Source: Caballeronia ptereochthonis (GTDB taxonomy: Bacteria > Pseudomonadota > Gammaproteobacteria > Burkholderiales > Burkholderiaceae). Taken from it: a stretch of DNA of 64,000 bases. Shown here in pieces: positions 44,831 to 55,725 of this stretch. The position numbers and the translations under genes were made by a program. Where the stretch lies: contig NZ_FCOB02000021.1 of assembly GCF_001545075.1 (NCBI RefSeq), positions 62,001 to 126,000 on the forward strand, read 5' to 3'. The notes beneath the pieces are model-generated. The model did no database searches. It saw only the letters and a list, made by a program, of their open reading frames with translations, and was not told the DNA's origin. Positions within the stretch are counted from its first letter, which is position 1. Each line of letters opens with the position of its first letter.

Positions 44831-45176
44831 ACACCCATTCTAAACAACAAGGACGTCCTCGCAATCGCCGCTCCAGCACCGGCCGCACGGCCGGAATGAA
44901 ACGCTGAAAAAGCGCGCTCGCCCAGTACGATCCATCGAATCCTGCCGCGGCCCAACGGCTCGGCGCGGCCCGCTTGCACCTCGTCGAACCCAGTATCGCA
45001 CAGCTTCAAAAAAAACAAACCGACCACCAGACGCCGGGTGCCGGCGATATCACACAAGTGAGTCGATTATGCGACTTTTCAAGATGACTTGCTTGGACGG
45101 CGCCGCACACGCAAAGCAGGAATTACCCTACAAATGCGGTCTTTGCAACGAGCTTAACGGCTATCCCAAAAATTCC
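44831..45176. other. Intergenic region upstream of clpS
   Basis: No gene is supported here. The region should hold the clpS promoter on the minus strand, but I cannot pick a single good hexamer pair. A short plus-strand frame near 45069 lacks a ribosome-binding site and runs through the cold-shock promoter, so it is not called. Confidence 0.4.
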
Positions 45177-45205
45177 TTGACACTCGATTTAAGAGATTTA
45201 ACAAT
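45177..45205 (+). promoter_or_regulatory. Probable promoter of the cold-shock gene
   Basis: A perfect TTGACA at 45177-45182 is followed after 17 bases by AACAAT (45200-45205). The implied leader of about 140 bases before the ATG is the usual length for cspA-type mRNAs, whose leaders act in cold regulation. Confidence 0.55.
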
Positions 45206-45352
45206 CAAACTGGCACTTTTTTCCGGGGGCCATTCCACGGACGAAAAATGGCCGAGGTGAGCTAGTGAGGAGGGGACGGGTTCACTTGTGGGGTGGCCGT
45301 CGATCTTTTCGAGCGTGCTCTGGGTTGGACGAGAGTTAGAGGGGAAGTACGA

Positions 45353-45559
45353 ATGTCTACTGGTACGGTCAAATGGTTCAACGACGCGAAAGGCTACGGA
45401 TTCATCACGCCCGATGAAGGCGGCGAGGATCTGTTTGCACATTTCTCGGCGATTCAAATGAACGGTTTCAAGACGCTCAAAGAAGGCCAGAAGGTCAGCT
45501 TCGAGATCGTCCAAGGACCGAAGGGCAAGCAAGCTTCGAACATCCAGGACGCTGCCTGA
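45353..45559 (+). CDS. Cold-shock domain protein, CspA family
   Basis: This is a 68-residue OB-fold protein. T-G-T-V-K-W-F-N-D-A-K-G-Y-G-F-I includes RNP1, and D-L-F-A-H-F is RNP2. It begins with an AGAGGGG site. It binds single-stranded RNA and DNA, acting as an RNA chaperone. Whether this copy is cold-induced cannot be read, but the long leader suggests it. Two hairpins follow. Confidence 0.95.
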   Translation: MSTGTVKWFNDAKGYGFITPDEGGEDLFAHFSAIQMNGFKTLKEGQKVSFEIVQGPKGKQASNIQDAA

Positions 45560-45585
45560 CCGTTCGATCGAACTTAGCCTCGTGA

Positions 45586-45614
45586 AACCCGGCCTTCGCG
45601 TCGGGTTTTTTTGC
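45586..45614 (+). terminator. Rho-independent terminator of the cold-shock gene
   Basis: AACCCGGC and GTCGGGTT arms with a CTTCGC-type loop, then TTTTT. Confidence 0.85.
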
Positions 45615-45659
45615 GCCCGCCGTTTCGCCTTTGCACATATATGATGCAGCGGCGCACGA

Positions 45660-45699
45660 TAAAAACCCCGGAAAGCGTAGGCCTTCCGGGGTTTTTATT
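45660..45699. terminator. Bidirectional terminator beside icd
   Basis: AAAAACCCCGGAAGG-type arms (AAAAACCCCGGAA and TTCCGGGGTTTTT) enclose AGCGTAGGCC. It serves the icd transcript on the minus strand. Confidence 0.9.
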
Positions 45700-45724
45700 T
45701 ACCATGCCGAACTGAGGTGAGTCC

Positions 45725-46981
<1,257 letters not shown>

Positions 46982-47195
46982 GGTCGACTCCAAATGAGGC
47001 CGGACTTGAATGGAAGCAAACTGGACAGAGCGCGCAACGCGATGCGGCAAACGCGGGCGTCGCCGCACGCGAGGATAGCCAGAACATCATTCTAACCATG
47101 CTGGCGCGCGGGCGCGCGGCGCAAGATGCCTCATGCTCATGCATTAAGATGCCGGATTCGATCACGCCACGCGCCTTCACACTTTCCCGTTTTCG

Positions 47196-47771
47196 ATGTC
47201 ACTCATCGCCCTGAACAAGCCGTTCGGCACCATCTGCCAATTCTCCGCGCATGAAACGCGCGCGTCGCTCGGCGACTGGGTGAAGACGCCGGGCGTGTAT
47301 CCCGCGGGCAGGCTCGATGCCGATAGCGAAGGTCTGCTGCTGCTCACCGATGACGGCGCGCTTCAGGCCCGCATCGCCGAGCCGCGTCACAAGCTCGTCA
47401 AGCGCTATTGGGCGCAAGTCGAGGGCGCGCCCGACGACGCCGCGCTCGCGCGTCTCGAGCGAGGCGTCGATCTCGGCGACTATGTGACGCGCCCATGTCG
47501 CGCGGCGTTCGTCGCGGACGAGAACATCGACGCGCTCTGGCCGCGCAATCCACCGGTCCGCTATCGCGCCGCGATTCCGACGACGTGGATCGAGCTCGCC
47601 ATCACGGAAGGCAAGAACCGGCAAGTCAGGCGCATGACGGCGGCCGTCGGTTATCCGACGTTGAGGCTCGTGCGCGTGGCCGTCGGCGCGCTCGACCTCT
47701 TCGCGCTCGGACTCGCGCCCGGCGAGTCCATCGAAGTGCCTCCGCGCGCGCCGTGGCAACGCATTGGTTGA
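47196..47771 (+). CDS. rluE: 23S rRNA pseudouridine synthase, RluE type
   Basis: This is a 191-residue enzyme without an S4 domain, starting L-I-A-L-N-K-P-F-G. The catalytic segment is G-R-L-D-A-D-S-E-G-L-L-L-L-T-D-D-G, and G-K-N-R-Q-V-R-R-M-T-A-A-V follows. The short length and missing S4 domain match RluE (U2457 of 23S rRNA). It is divergent from icd. Confidence 0.88.
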   Translation: MSLIALNKPFGTICQFSAHETRASLGDWVKTPGVYPAGRLDADSEGLLLLTDDGALQARIAEPRHKLVKRYWAQVEGAPDDAALARLERGVDLGDYVTRPCRAAFVADENIDALWPRNPPVRYRAAIPTTWIELAITEGKNRQVRRMTAAVGYPTLRLVRVAVGALDLFALGLAPGESIEVPPRAPWQRIG

Positions 47772-48153
47772 ATTGCATTCAACTATCTCGAAAATAGGCG
47801 GCCTTTGCCATTGGGTCATCGCGCTTAAACGCCGTGTCATGAAGATCGGTTAGCGCCTTTCACGCTTTGACAAATTTTTTTGGGCTGCTGCGCAATTCTC
47901 GATAAATCCGCGTCAACCGACTCCTCGCACGATGCGTTAAGGGCCTCAGATGCCGCGCAAAGCTATCCGGCATGAGCGAATAGCCGATTACAACAACCTG
48001 TGTGCTCCAGGGAGTTTGAAAGGTTCAACGTTCACGGTCGAATCGAATTCAATTTATCGATATGACTGTCAACCGAAAGGTAGGTGGCTCGTTTACCGAG
48101 ATGACTCAATGACCGGGTCGTTTGGTTAATTAACTCAAGCTGAGGATTCACAG
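47772..48153. other. Intergenic region before the Lys/His-rich exported peptide
   Basis: This stretch of 382 bases is without a supportable gene. It is more AT-rich toward the right. No confident promoter pair or tRNA is seen. The leader of the following gene probably lies in its right half. Confidence 0.35.
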
Positions 48154-48363
48154 ATGAACAAACTGATTGCTGCTCTCGTCGCTGGCCTGTTCGCAACCGC
48201 CGCTTTCGCACAAGAAGCTTCGGCACCGGCTGCTGCTGCTCCGGCAGCTGCTGCTTCGTCGGCTCACAAGTCGGCTCACAAGAAGTCGCACAAGTCGTCG
48301 AAGAAGTCGCACAAGAAGGCAGCCGCTGCTTCGGCACCGGAAGCCGCTTCGGCAGCTCAGTAA
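48154..48363 (+). CDS. Small exported Ala/Lys/His-rich protein
   Basis: This is a 69-residue protein. The signal peptide M-N-K-L-I-A-A-L-V-A-G-L-F-A-T-A-A-F-A ends with A-F-A-Q-E. The mature part is only Ala, Lys, His, Ser, Pro and a few Glu, with repeated S-A-H-K and K-K-S-H-K. Composition resembles acid-shock (Asr-like) and histone-like tails, but no family is certain. A GAGG site precedes the ATG and a strong terminator follows, so it is a deliberate, probably well-expressed single gene. It is likely periplasmic; the basic repeat could bind anions, metals or the envelope. Confidence 0.8.
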   Translation: MNKLIAALVAGLFATAAFAQEASAPAAAAPAAAASSAHKSAHKKSHKSSKKSHKKAAAASAPEAASAAQ

Positions 48364-48427
48364 GTTCGTTGTAAGACGCGGTATAGCGAAGTCAAGAACG
48401 AGCGTTACCGCCGTCTTTACGGCGTTG

Positions 48428-48462
48428 AAGGGCAGACGGCCGCAAGGCGTCTGCCCTTTTGT
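48428..48462 (+). terminator. Rho-independent terminator after the Lys/His-rich gene
   Basis: AAGGGCAGACG and CGTCTGCCCTT are perfect 11-base arms around GCCGCAAGG, then TTG. Confidence 0.9.
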
Positions 48463-48552
48463 CTTGCGCCTTTGTCTTGAATCTGCGCATCGAGTAACAT
48501 GCGCGGGGCCGCCGGTGTTCCGGCGCAACCATCGTCCTGGAGGAGCATCGTC

Positions 48553-49095
48553 GTGAGTCTGTTGTTGCGTGCCTTGGTGTCTACATTCGGGTCGGGCGTT
48601 TCGCTCAGGCGTTCGCGCTTCGCCGCCGTCGTCCGCGCGTGCGTGATCGCATCGACGCTGCCGTTCGCGGCACTCCCGCTCGCGCAGGCGCAGACCATGC
48701 CGCCGGGCGCCAAGCAGCCGTCCGACTTTCCGCGCGCGAAGCTCACGGCGGGCATGTACGTGATCGACGCCGCCGTCGCCGCGACCGATGCCGACCGCGA
48801 GCAGGGTCTCATGTATCGCACGCAGCTTGGAGCCAACGAAGGCATGCTCTTCGTGTTCAACGAGAACGCCGTGCATTGCTTCTGGATGAAGAACACGCTG
48901 ATCCCCCTGTCGATCGCATTCATCCGCGCGGACGGCACGATCACCGACATCGACGAGATGCAGGCCGAAACCGAGAACAATCACTGCCCGCGCAACAATG
49001 GCGTGTACGCGCTCGAAATGAGCAAGGGCTGGTTCGCGGCGAAGGGCATCAAGCCCGGGATGCAGCTCAAGGGCCTGCCGCGGGCACAACAGTGA
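48553..49095 (+). CDS. DUF192 family exported protein
   Basis: This 180-residue protein starts at GTG 48553 after AGGAG. The N-terminus has a basic stretch and a hydrophobic signal (V-I-A-S-T-L-P-F-A-A-L-P-L-A-Q-A-Q). The DUF192 domain has D-R-E-Q-G-L-M-Y-R-T, N-E-G-M-L-F-V-F and C-F-W-M-K-N-T-L-I-P-L-S-I-A-F. The family is common in bacteria and archaea without a known reaction. A terminator follows before fusA2. Confidence 0.9.
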   Translation: MSLLLRALVSTFGSGVSLRRSRFAAVVRACVIASTLPFAALPLAQAQTMPPGAKQPSDFPRAKLTAGMYVIDAAVAATDADREQGLMYRTQLGANEGMLFVFNENAVHCFWMKNTLIPLSIAFIRADGTITDIDEMQAETENNHCPRNNGVYALEMSKGWFAAKGIKPGMQLKGLPRAQQ

Positions 49096-49126
49096 GGGCT
49101 TCCGCGAGCCGCGCGCTTCGATGAGG

Positions 49127-49154
49127 AAAACCGGCGGCCGCGCCGGTTTTTTTT
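49127..49154 (+). terminator. Rho-independent terminator of the DUF192 gene
   Basis: AAAACCGGCG and CGCCGGTTTT arms with a GCCG loop and eight T's. Confidence 0.93.
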
Positions 49155-49321
49155 CGCCCGCGCCGCGCGCCGAGCGCCTTCCAGCGGGCTGGCAGGATTC
49201 CTGCAAAGAGCCTGCCGACGCGCTATCCTAAAAAGATTCGGCGCGACGCCGGCGAGCCGCTCGCCGCGCCGATGGTCGCCGCCTGGCAGACCACGGGTCG
49301 ACATATCAACAGGAGGTTCAC

Positions 49322-51427
<2,106 letters not shown>

Positions 51428-51455
51428 GAGACGCTCCGAAAACCGTGTAGCATCG

Positions 51456-51496
51456 AAGTCCGTTGCTGGCTGGTTGGTGGCGGCAACGGACTTTTT
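51456..51496 (+). terminator. Rho-independent terminator of fusA2
   Basis: AGTCCGTTGC and GCAACGGACT are perfect 10-base arms with a 16-base loop, followed by TTTTC. Confidence 0.9.
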
Positions 51497-51519
51497 CTAT
51501 CCGCAGACGATAAACCGCT

Positions 51520-52002
51520 ATGAGCGACCCACATCATCACACTGATTGGCGCGAGCACGGCGTCAAGGTCATCAAGGGCGATCAGCTCGACACCAACACC
51601 CCGCAGACGCCGGGCATGAACCGCGCGGCCGCGATCAACGCGGCGCGGGTGGGCGCGCAGAAAATCTGGGCCGGCACGGTCACGATCCATCCGAATGCGA
51701 AGACGGGCGCGCATCATCATGGCGCGCTCGAGAGCGTCATCTATATCGTGCGCGGCCAGGCGCGCATGCGCTGGGGCGAGCACCTCGAGTTCACCGCCGA
51801 GGCCGGGCCCGGCGACTTCATCTTCGTGCCGCCCTACGTGCCGCACCAGGAAATCAACGCCAGCACCGACGAGCCGCTCGAATGCGTGCTGGTGCGCAGC
51901 GACAACGAAGCGGTGGTGGTGAATCTCAATATCGATGCCGTGGAGACGCCCGAGGAAGTCTATTGGGTCGATCCGATTCACAAGCATCCGCACGACCACT
52001 GA
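51520..52002 (+). CDS. Cupin domain protein
   Basis: This 160-residue single-cupin protein has motif 1 as T-G-A-H-H-H-G-A-L-E-S-V-I-Y-I-V-R-G and motif 2 as G-D-F-I-F-V-P-P-Y-V-P-H-Q-E, giving the 3-His/1-Glu metal site. The N-terminal D-P-H-H-H and C-terminal H-K-H-P-H-D-H are His-rich, which suggests metal affinity. The substrate is unknown. A peptide/nickel-type importer starts 145 bases downstream, so a shared substrate is possible. Confidence 0.85.
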   Translation: MSDPHHHTDWREHGVKVIKGDQLDTNTPQTPGMNRAAAINAARVGAQKIWAGTVTIHPNAKTGAHHHGALESVIYIVRGQARMRWGEHLEFTAEAGPGDFIFVPPYVPHQEINASTDEPLECVLVRSDNEAVVVNLNIDAVETPEEVYWVDPIHKHPHDH

Positions 52003-52146
52003 AGCGGGCGATCGATCGCGCGGCGATGATGCGGCGCGCAACTTGCTGTCCCGCAAAGACGCGGCGGCGCTTTTCGGCGCGGCTAGACTGGTCGCTCGCC
52101 CGGCGCACGAACCCGGCGAGCGCGACAACTACAACATCCGCACACG

Positions 52147-53811
52147 ATGAAGAAATCTTCGACCGACGCGCATCTCCTCGAACAGGTTCGCCCGCTTGCG
52201 GGCGAGTTGGGCAATCACGCGATCGACGAGTTCACGGCCGGACGCCTCACGCGCCGCGAATTGCTGCGCCATGCGAGCGTGCTCGGCTTTGCCTTGACCG
52301 CAGGCGGCATTCTCGGGATGCCGGGTGCGCGCGCCCAGGGCGCGGGCAAGCCGGGCGGCACGATCCGCGTCGCGCATCTGATGCCCGCGGGCGCGGTCGA
52401 TCCGCTCACCGTCACCGATGCGGCGGGTCTCGCGCTCATCAATCAGACGGGCGAATTCCTGATCGACGACGACAGCGAGCATCTCGCCCTGCGGCCTGCG
52501 CTCGCGCTGTCGTGGTCTTCGAATGCGAAGGGCGACGTGTGGACCTTCAAGCTGCGCCCGAACGTGAAGTTCCACGACGGCCAGCCGATGACGGCGAAGG
52601 ATGTCGTCGCGACCTTCAACCGCCTGTCCGACCCGGGCGCGGGGTCGGCCGCGCTCTCGGTGCTGAAGGGCGTGCTGTCGAAGGATTCGGCGAAGGCCGT
52701 GGACGACCACACCGTCGAGTTCCATCTCGATGCGCCCAACGGCAATTTCCCGTATTACGTTTCCTCGAATACGTATAACGCCGTGATTCTGCCGGCGAAT
52801 TTCAGCGGGCCGTACGAAAAGACCTTCATGGGCACCGGTGCGTTCAAGCTGGAGAAATACACGCCGAAGGTCGGCGCGTCGTTCGTGCGCAATCCCGACT
52901 ACTGGGGCGAGAAGGCGCTGCCCGAGCGCGTGAGCTTCTCGTTCTACGCCGACCAGCAGGCGCAGCTTCTCGCGATGCAAGGCCGCCAGGCCGACGTGAT
53001 GGGCGACTTCACCGTGCAGGGCGGCGTCTCCGTGCTGACGAATCCGCAGTTCAAGGTGCTGGGCACGAAGTCGAGTTCGCATCGTCAGATGCACATGCGC
53101 TGCGACATGGGGCCGTTCAAGGACAAGCGCGTGCGCCAGGCGCTGGCGCTCGCGATCGACCGCGAAGTCATCGTGAAGGGCCTGTTCCGCGGCCGCGCGC
53201 AGGTGGGCAACGACAGCCCGTTCGCGCCGGTGTTTCCGTCGAGCGACCTCACCGTGCCGCAGCGCAGGATCGATGTCGCGAAGGCGAAGCAGCTGATGAG
53301 CGAAGCGGGCGTCGCGAACGGCTTCGACATCACGCTCACGACCGAGAAGTACATGGAAATTCCCGATCTCGCGGTCGTCGTGCAGAACGCGGCGAAGGCG
53401 ATCGGCATTCGCATCCAGTTGAAGGTGGAGAGCCAGGACCTCTATTACGGATCGGGCACGTTCGGCAAGTCGGACTGGCTCGATTCGCCGCTCGGCATCA
53501 CGGATTACGGGCATCGCGGCGTGCCGAACGTGTTCCTGAACGCGCCGCTCACGAGCGGCGGCACCTGGAACGCGGCGCACTTCAGGAATCCGGAGTATGA
53601 CAAGCTGGTCGCGCAGTTCGTCGCGGCGCTCGACGTCGCCTCGCAGAAGAAGCTCTCCGGCCAGATCCAGCGTCTCCTGCTCGACGAAACGCCGGTGGTG
53701 ATCCCCTACTTCTACGACCAGTTGATCGTCACGCGCGCCAACGTCTCCGGCGTGCGCTTCAACGCCATCTCGCAGATGTGGTTCGACCGCGCGACGGTGG
53801 CGGCGGGTTGA
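52147..53811 (+). CDS. ABC transporter substrate-binding protein, peptide/nickel (SBP_bac_5) family
   Basis: This is a 554-residue periplasmic binding protein. A Tat-like signal (T-R-R-E-L-L-R-H-A-S-V-L-G-F-A-L-T) ends near P-G-A-R-A-Q. The mature protein has K-F-H-D-G-Q-P-M-T-A-K-D-V-V and F-K-D-K-R-V-R-Q-A-L-A-L-A-I-D-R, typical of the DppA/OppA class. The ligand is probably a peptide or an opine-like compound. It is first of a four-gene importer. Confidence 0.92.
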   Translation: MKKSSTDAHLLEQVRPLAGELGNHAIDEFTAGRLTRRELLRHASVLGFALTAGGILGMPGARAQGAGKPGGTIRVAHLMPAGAVDPLTVTDAAGLALINQTGEFLIDDDSEHLALRPALALSWSSNAKGDVWTFKLRPNVKFHDGQPMTAKDVVATFNRLSDPGAGSAALSVLKGVLSKDSAKAVDDHTVEFHLDAPNGNFPYYVSSNTYNAVILPANFSGPYEKTFMGTGAFKLEKYTPKVGASFVRNPDYWGEKALPERVSFSFYADQQAQLLAMQGRQADVMGDFTVQGGVSVLTNPQFKVLGTKSSSHRQMHMRCDMGPFKDKRVRQALALAIDREVIVKGLFRGRAQVGNDSPFAPVFPSSDLTVPQRRIDVAKAKQLMSEAGVANGFDITLTTEKYMEIPDLAVVVQNAAKAIGIRIQLKVESQDLYYGSGTFGKSDWLDSPLGITDYGHRGVPNVFLNAPLTSGGTWNAAHFRNPEYDKLVAQFVAALDVASQKKLSGQIQRLLLDETPVVIPYFYDQLIVTRANVSGVRFNAISQMWFDRATVAAG

Positions 53812-53833
53812 ACGCAGCAAGGAGGTCCGTACG

Positions 53834-54865
53834 ATGAGCACGGTTACGCCAACGACCCGCATCGGCACGCCGCGCAACGGCTCCGCGAAGACGCGGCGCG
53901 TCGTGCGCTTCATCGGCGTGCGGGTGCTGCTCGCGCTCGTCACGCTGTGGCTCCTGTCGATGATCGTCTTCGCCGGCGGCCAGCTGCTGCCCGGCGACGT
54001 CGGCCGCGCGATCCTCGGGCCGCTCGCCGATGCGCGGGCGGTTGCGGCGCTCAATCATCAACTGGGCGTGGACCGGCCGCTTCTCACGCAATATTCGAGC
54101 TGGATCAGCCACTTCCTGCGCGGCGACATGGGCGCGTCCTACGCGTTCCGCGCGCCGGTCGCGCCGTTCATCGCGGGCGCGCTGTGGAACTCGGCAAAGC
54201 TCGGAGCGCTCGCGTTCGGCGTCGTGGTGCCGCTCGGCATCGCGGGCGGCGTGTACGCGGCGCTGCACGCGGGACGCTGGATCGACCGGCTCATCAGCAT
54301 CGGCGGCCTCACCGCGACGGTCGTGCCGGAGTTCGTCTCGTCGATCGTGCTGATCCTGATCTTCGGCGTGTGGCTGCAGTGGCTGCCGATCGAGGCGACC
54401 GCGCCCGCCGGCGCGGGCATCCTCACGCAACTGGAACATCTGATCCTGCCGGTGCTGCCGCTCGTCTTCGTGTTCTTCGGCTATATCGCGCGAATGGCGC
54501 GCGCCGGCACCGTCGAGGCGCTCGATGCCGACTACACCCGCACCGCGATTCTCAAGGGCCTGCCGCAGCGCGTCGTGATTCTCCGGCACGTGCTGCGCAA
54601 CGCGCTGCTGCCGACCATCACCGTCGCCGCGACGCAGCTCGGCTACATGATCGGCGGCCTCGTCGTCGTGGAGACGCTGTTTCACTATCAGGGCATCGGC
54701 TCGCTCATCTACAACGCCGCGCGGGCGAAGGACTTTCCGATGCTCGAGGCGGGCGTACTCACCATCGGCGTGATCTACACGGCGGCCAATCTGATTGCGG
54801 ACGCGCTCTACGTCGTGCTGAACCCGCGCCTGCGCACCGCCGATTCGTCGGGGGATTCGCCATGA
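53834..54865 (+). CDS. ABC transporter permease, DppB type
   Basis: This 343-residue permease has six hydrophobic helices. The N-terminal V-L-L-A-L-V-T-L-W-L-L-S-M-I-V-F, the G-V-D-R-P-L-L-T-Q-Y motif and the EAA loop (E-A-L-D-A-D-Y-T-R-T-A-I-L-K-G-L) mark it as DppB type. The stop overlaps the next ATG by four bases. Confidence 0.93.
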   Translation: MSTVTPTTRIGTPRNGSAKTRRVVRFIGVRVLLALVTLWLLSMIVFAGGQLLPGDVGRAILGPLADARAVAALNHQLGVDRPLLTQYSSWISHFLRGDMGASYAFRAPVAPFIAGALWNSAKLGALAFGVVVPLGIAGGVYAALHAGRWIDRLISIGGLTATVVPEFVSSIVLILIFGVWLQWLPIEATAPAGAGILTQLEHLILPVLPLVFVFFGYIARMARAGTVEALDADYTRTAILKGLPQRVVILRHVLRNALLPTITVAATQLGYMIGGLVVVETLFHYQGIGSLIYNAARAKDFPMLEAGVLTIGVIYTAANLIADALYVVLNPRLRTADSSGDSP

Positions 54866-55725
54866 GCACGACCACCGCCGCCCCGGCGCCCGTCAAGCCG
54901 CGCCGCTTCGAAGCGCTCGGCGCGCTCATGCGCTCGGGCACCTTCGACATCGGCGTGCTGATCCTGCTCTTCTGGGTGCTGTGCGCGCTCTTCGGGCACT
55001 GGCTGGTGCCCCACGATCCGTACGCGTCCGATCCGCTCAATTCGCTTGGCCCTCCTTCCGCCGATCACTGGTTCGGCACGGATCAGCTGGGCCGCGACGT
55101 GTTCGCGCGCGTGATCGTCGGCTCGCGCGACATCCTCACCATCGCGCCGCTCGCGACCTTGCTCGGCACGGCGGCGGGCACGGCGATCGGGCTCGTCGTC
55201 GGCTATTTCGACGGCTGGGTCGATGCCGCCATCGGACGGGTGATCGATGCGCTGCTCGCGCTGCCGCTCGTGATCGTCGCGCTGCTCGCGCTCGCGGCGG
55301 TCGGGGCGAGCAACACGACGGTGATACTCGTCATCGGCCTCACCTTCGCGCCGATCACCGCGCGCACGGTGCGCGCCGCCGTGCTCGGCGAGCGGCATCT
55401 GGACTATGTGCTCGCGGCGCAGCTGCGCGGCGAGAACGCGCTCTACATCATGTTCGCGGAGATCCTGCCGAACGTGCTGCCGCCGATCATCGTCGAGGCC
55501 ACCGTGCGCCTCGGCTACGCGATCTTCGCGGTCGCGACGCTCTCGTTCCTGGGCTTCGGCATCCAGCCGCCGTCCGCCGACTGGGGCCTCGCGCTGTCCG
55601 AAAGCTATACGCTGATGGCGGGCGGCGCGTGGTGGACGGTCGTGTTCGACGCCGCGGCGATCGCATCGCTCGTCGTCGCGGTGAATCTCGTCGCGGATGC
55701 CGTGCAGGGAGTGCTCGACCGATGA
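54862..55725 (+). CDS. ABC transporter permease, DppC type
   Basis: This is a 287-residue permease with the DppC motif G-T-D-Q-L-G-R-D-V-F-A-R-V and an EAA loop L-D-Y-V-L-A-A-Q-L-R-G-E-N. It forms the pore with the DppB-type partner and overlaps both neighbours by four bases. Confidence 0.93.
   Translation: MSTTTAAPAPVKPRRFEALGALMRSGTFDIGVLILLFWVLCALFGHWLVPHDPYASDPLNSLGPPSADHWFGTDQLGRDVFARVIVGSRDILTIAPLATLLGTAAGTAIGLVVGYFDGWVDAAIGRVIDALLALPLVIVALLALAAVGASNTTVILVIGLTFAPITARTVRAAVLGERHLDYVLAAQLRGENALYIMFAEILPNVLPPIIVEATVRLGYAIFAVATLSFLGFGIQPPSADWGLALSESYTLMAGGAWWTVVFDAAAIASLVVAVNLVADAVQGVLDR

Noticed and set aside
45069..45260. 63-residue plus-strand frame upstream of the cold-shock gene
   Set aside because: No ribosome-binding site, no family likeness, and it runs through the predicted cold-shock promoter.
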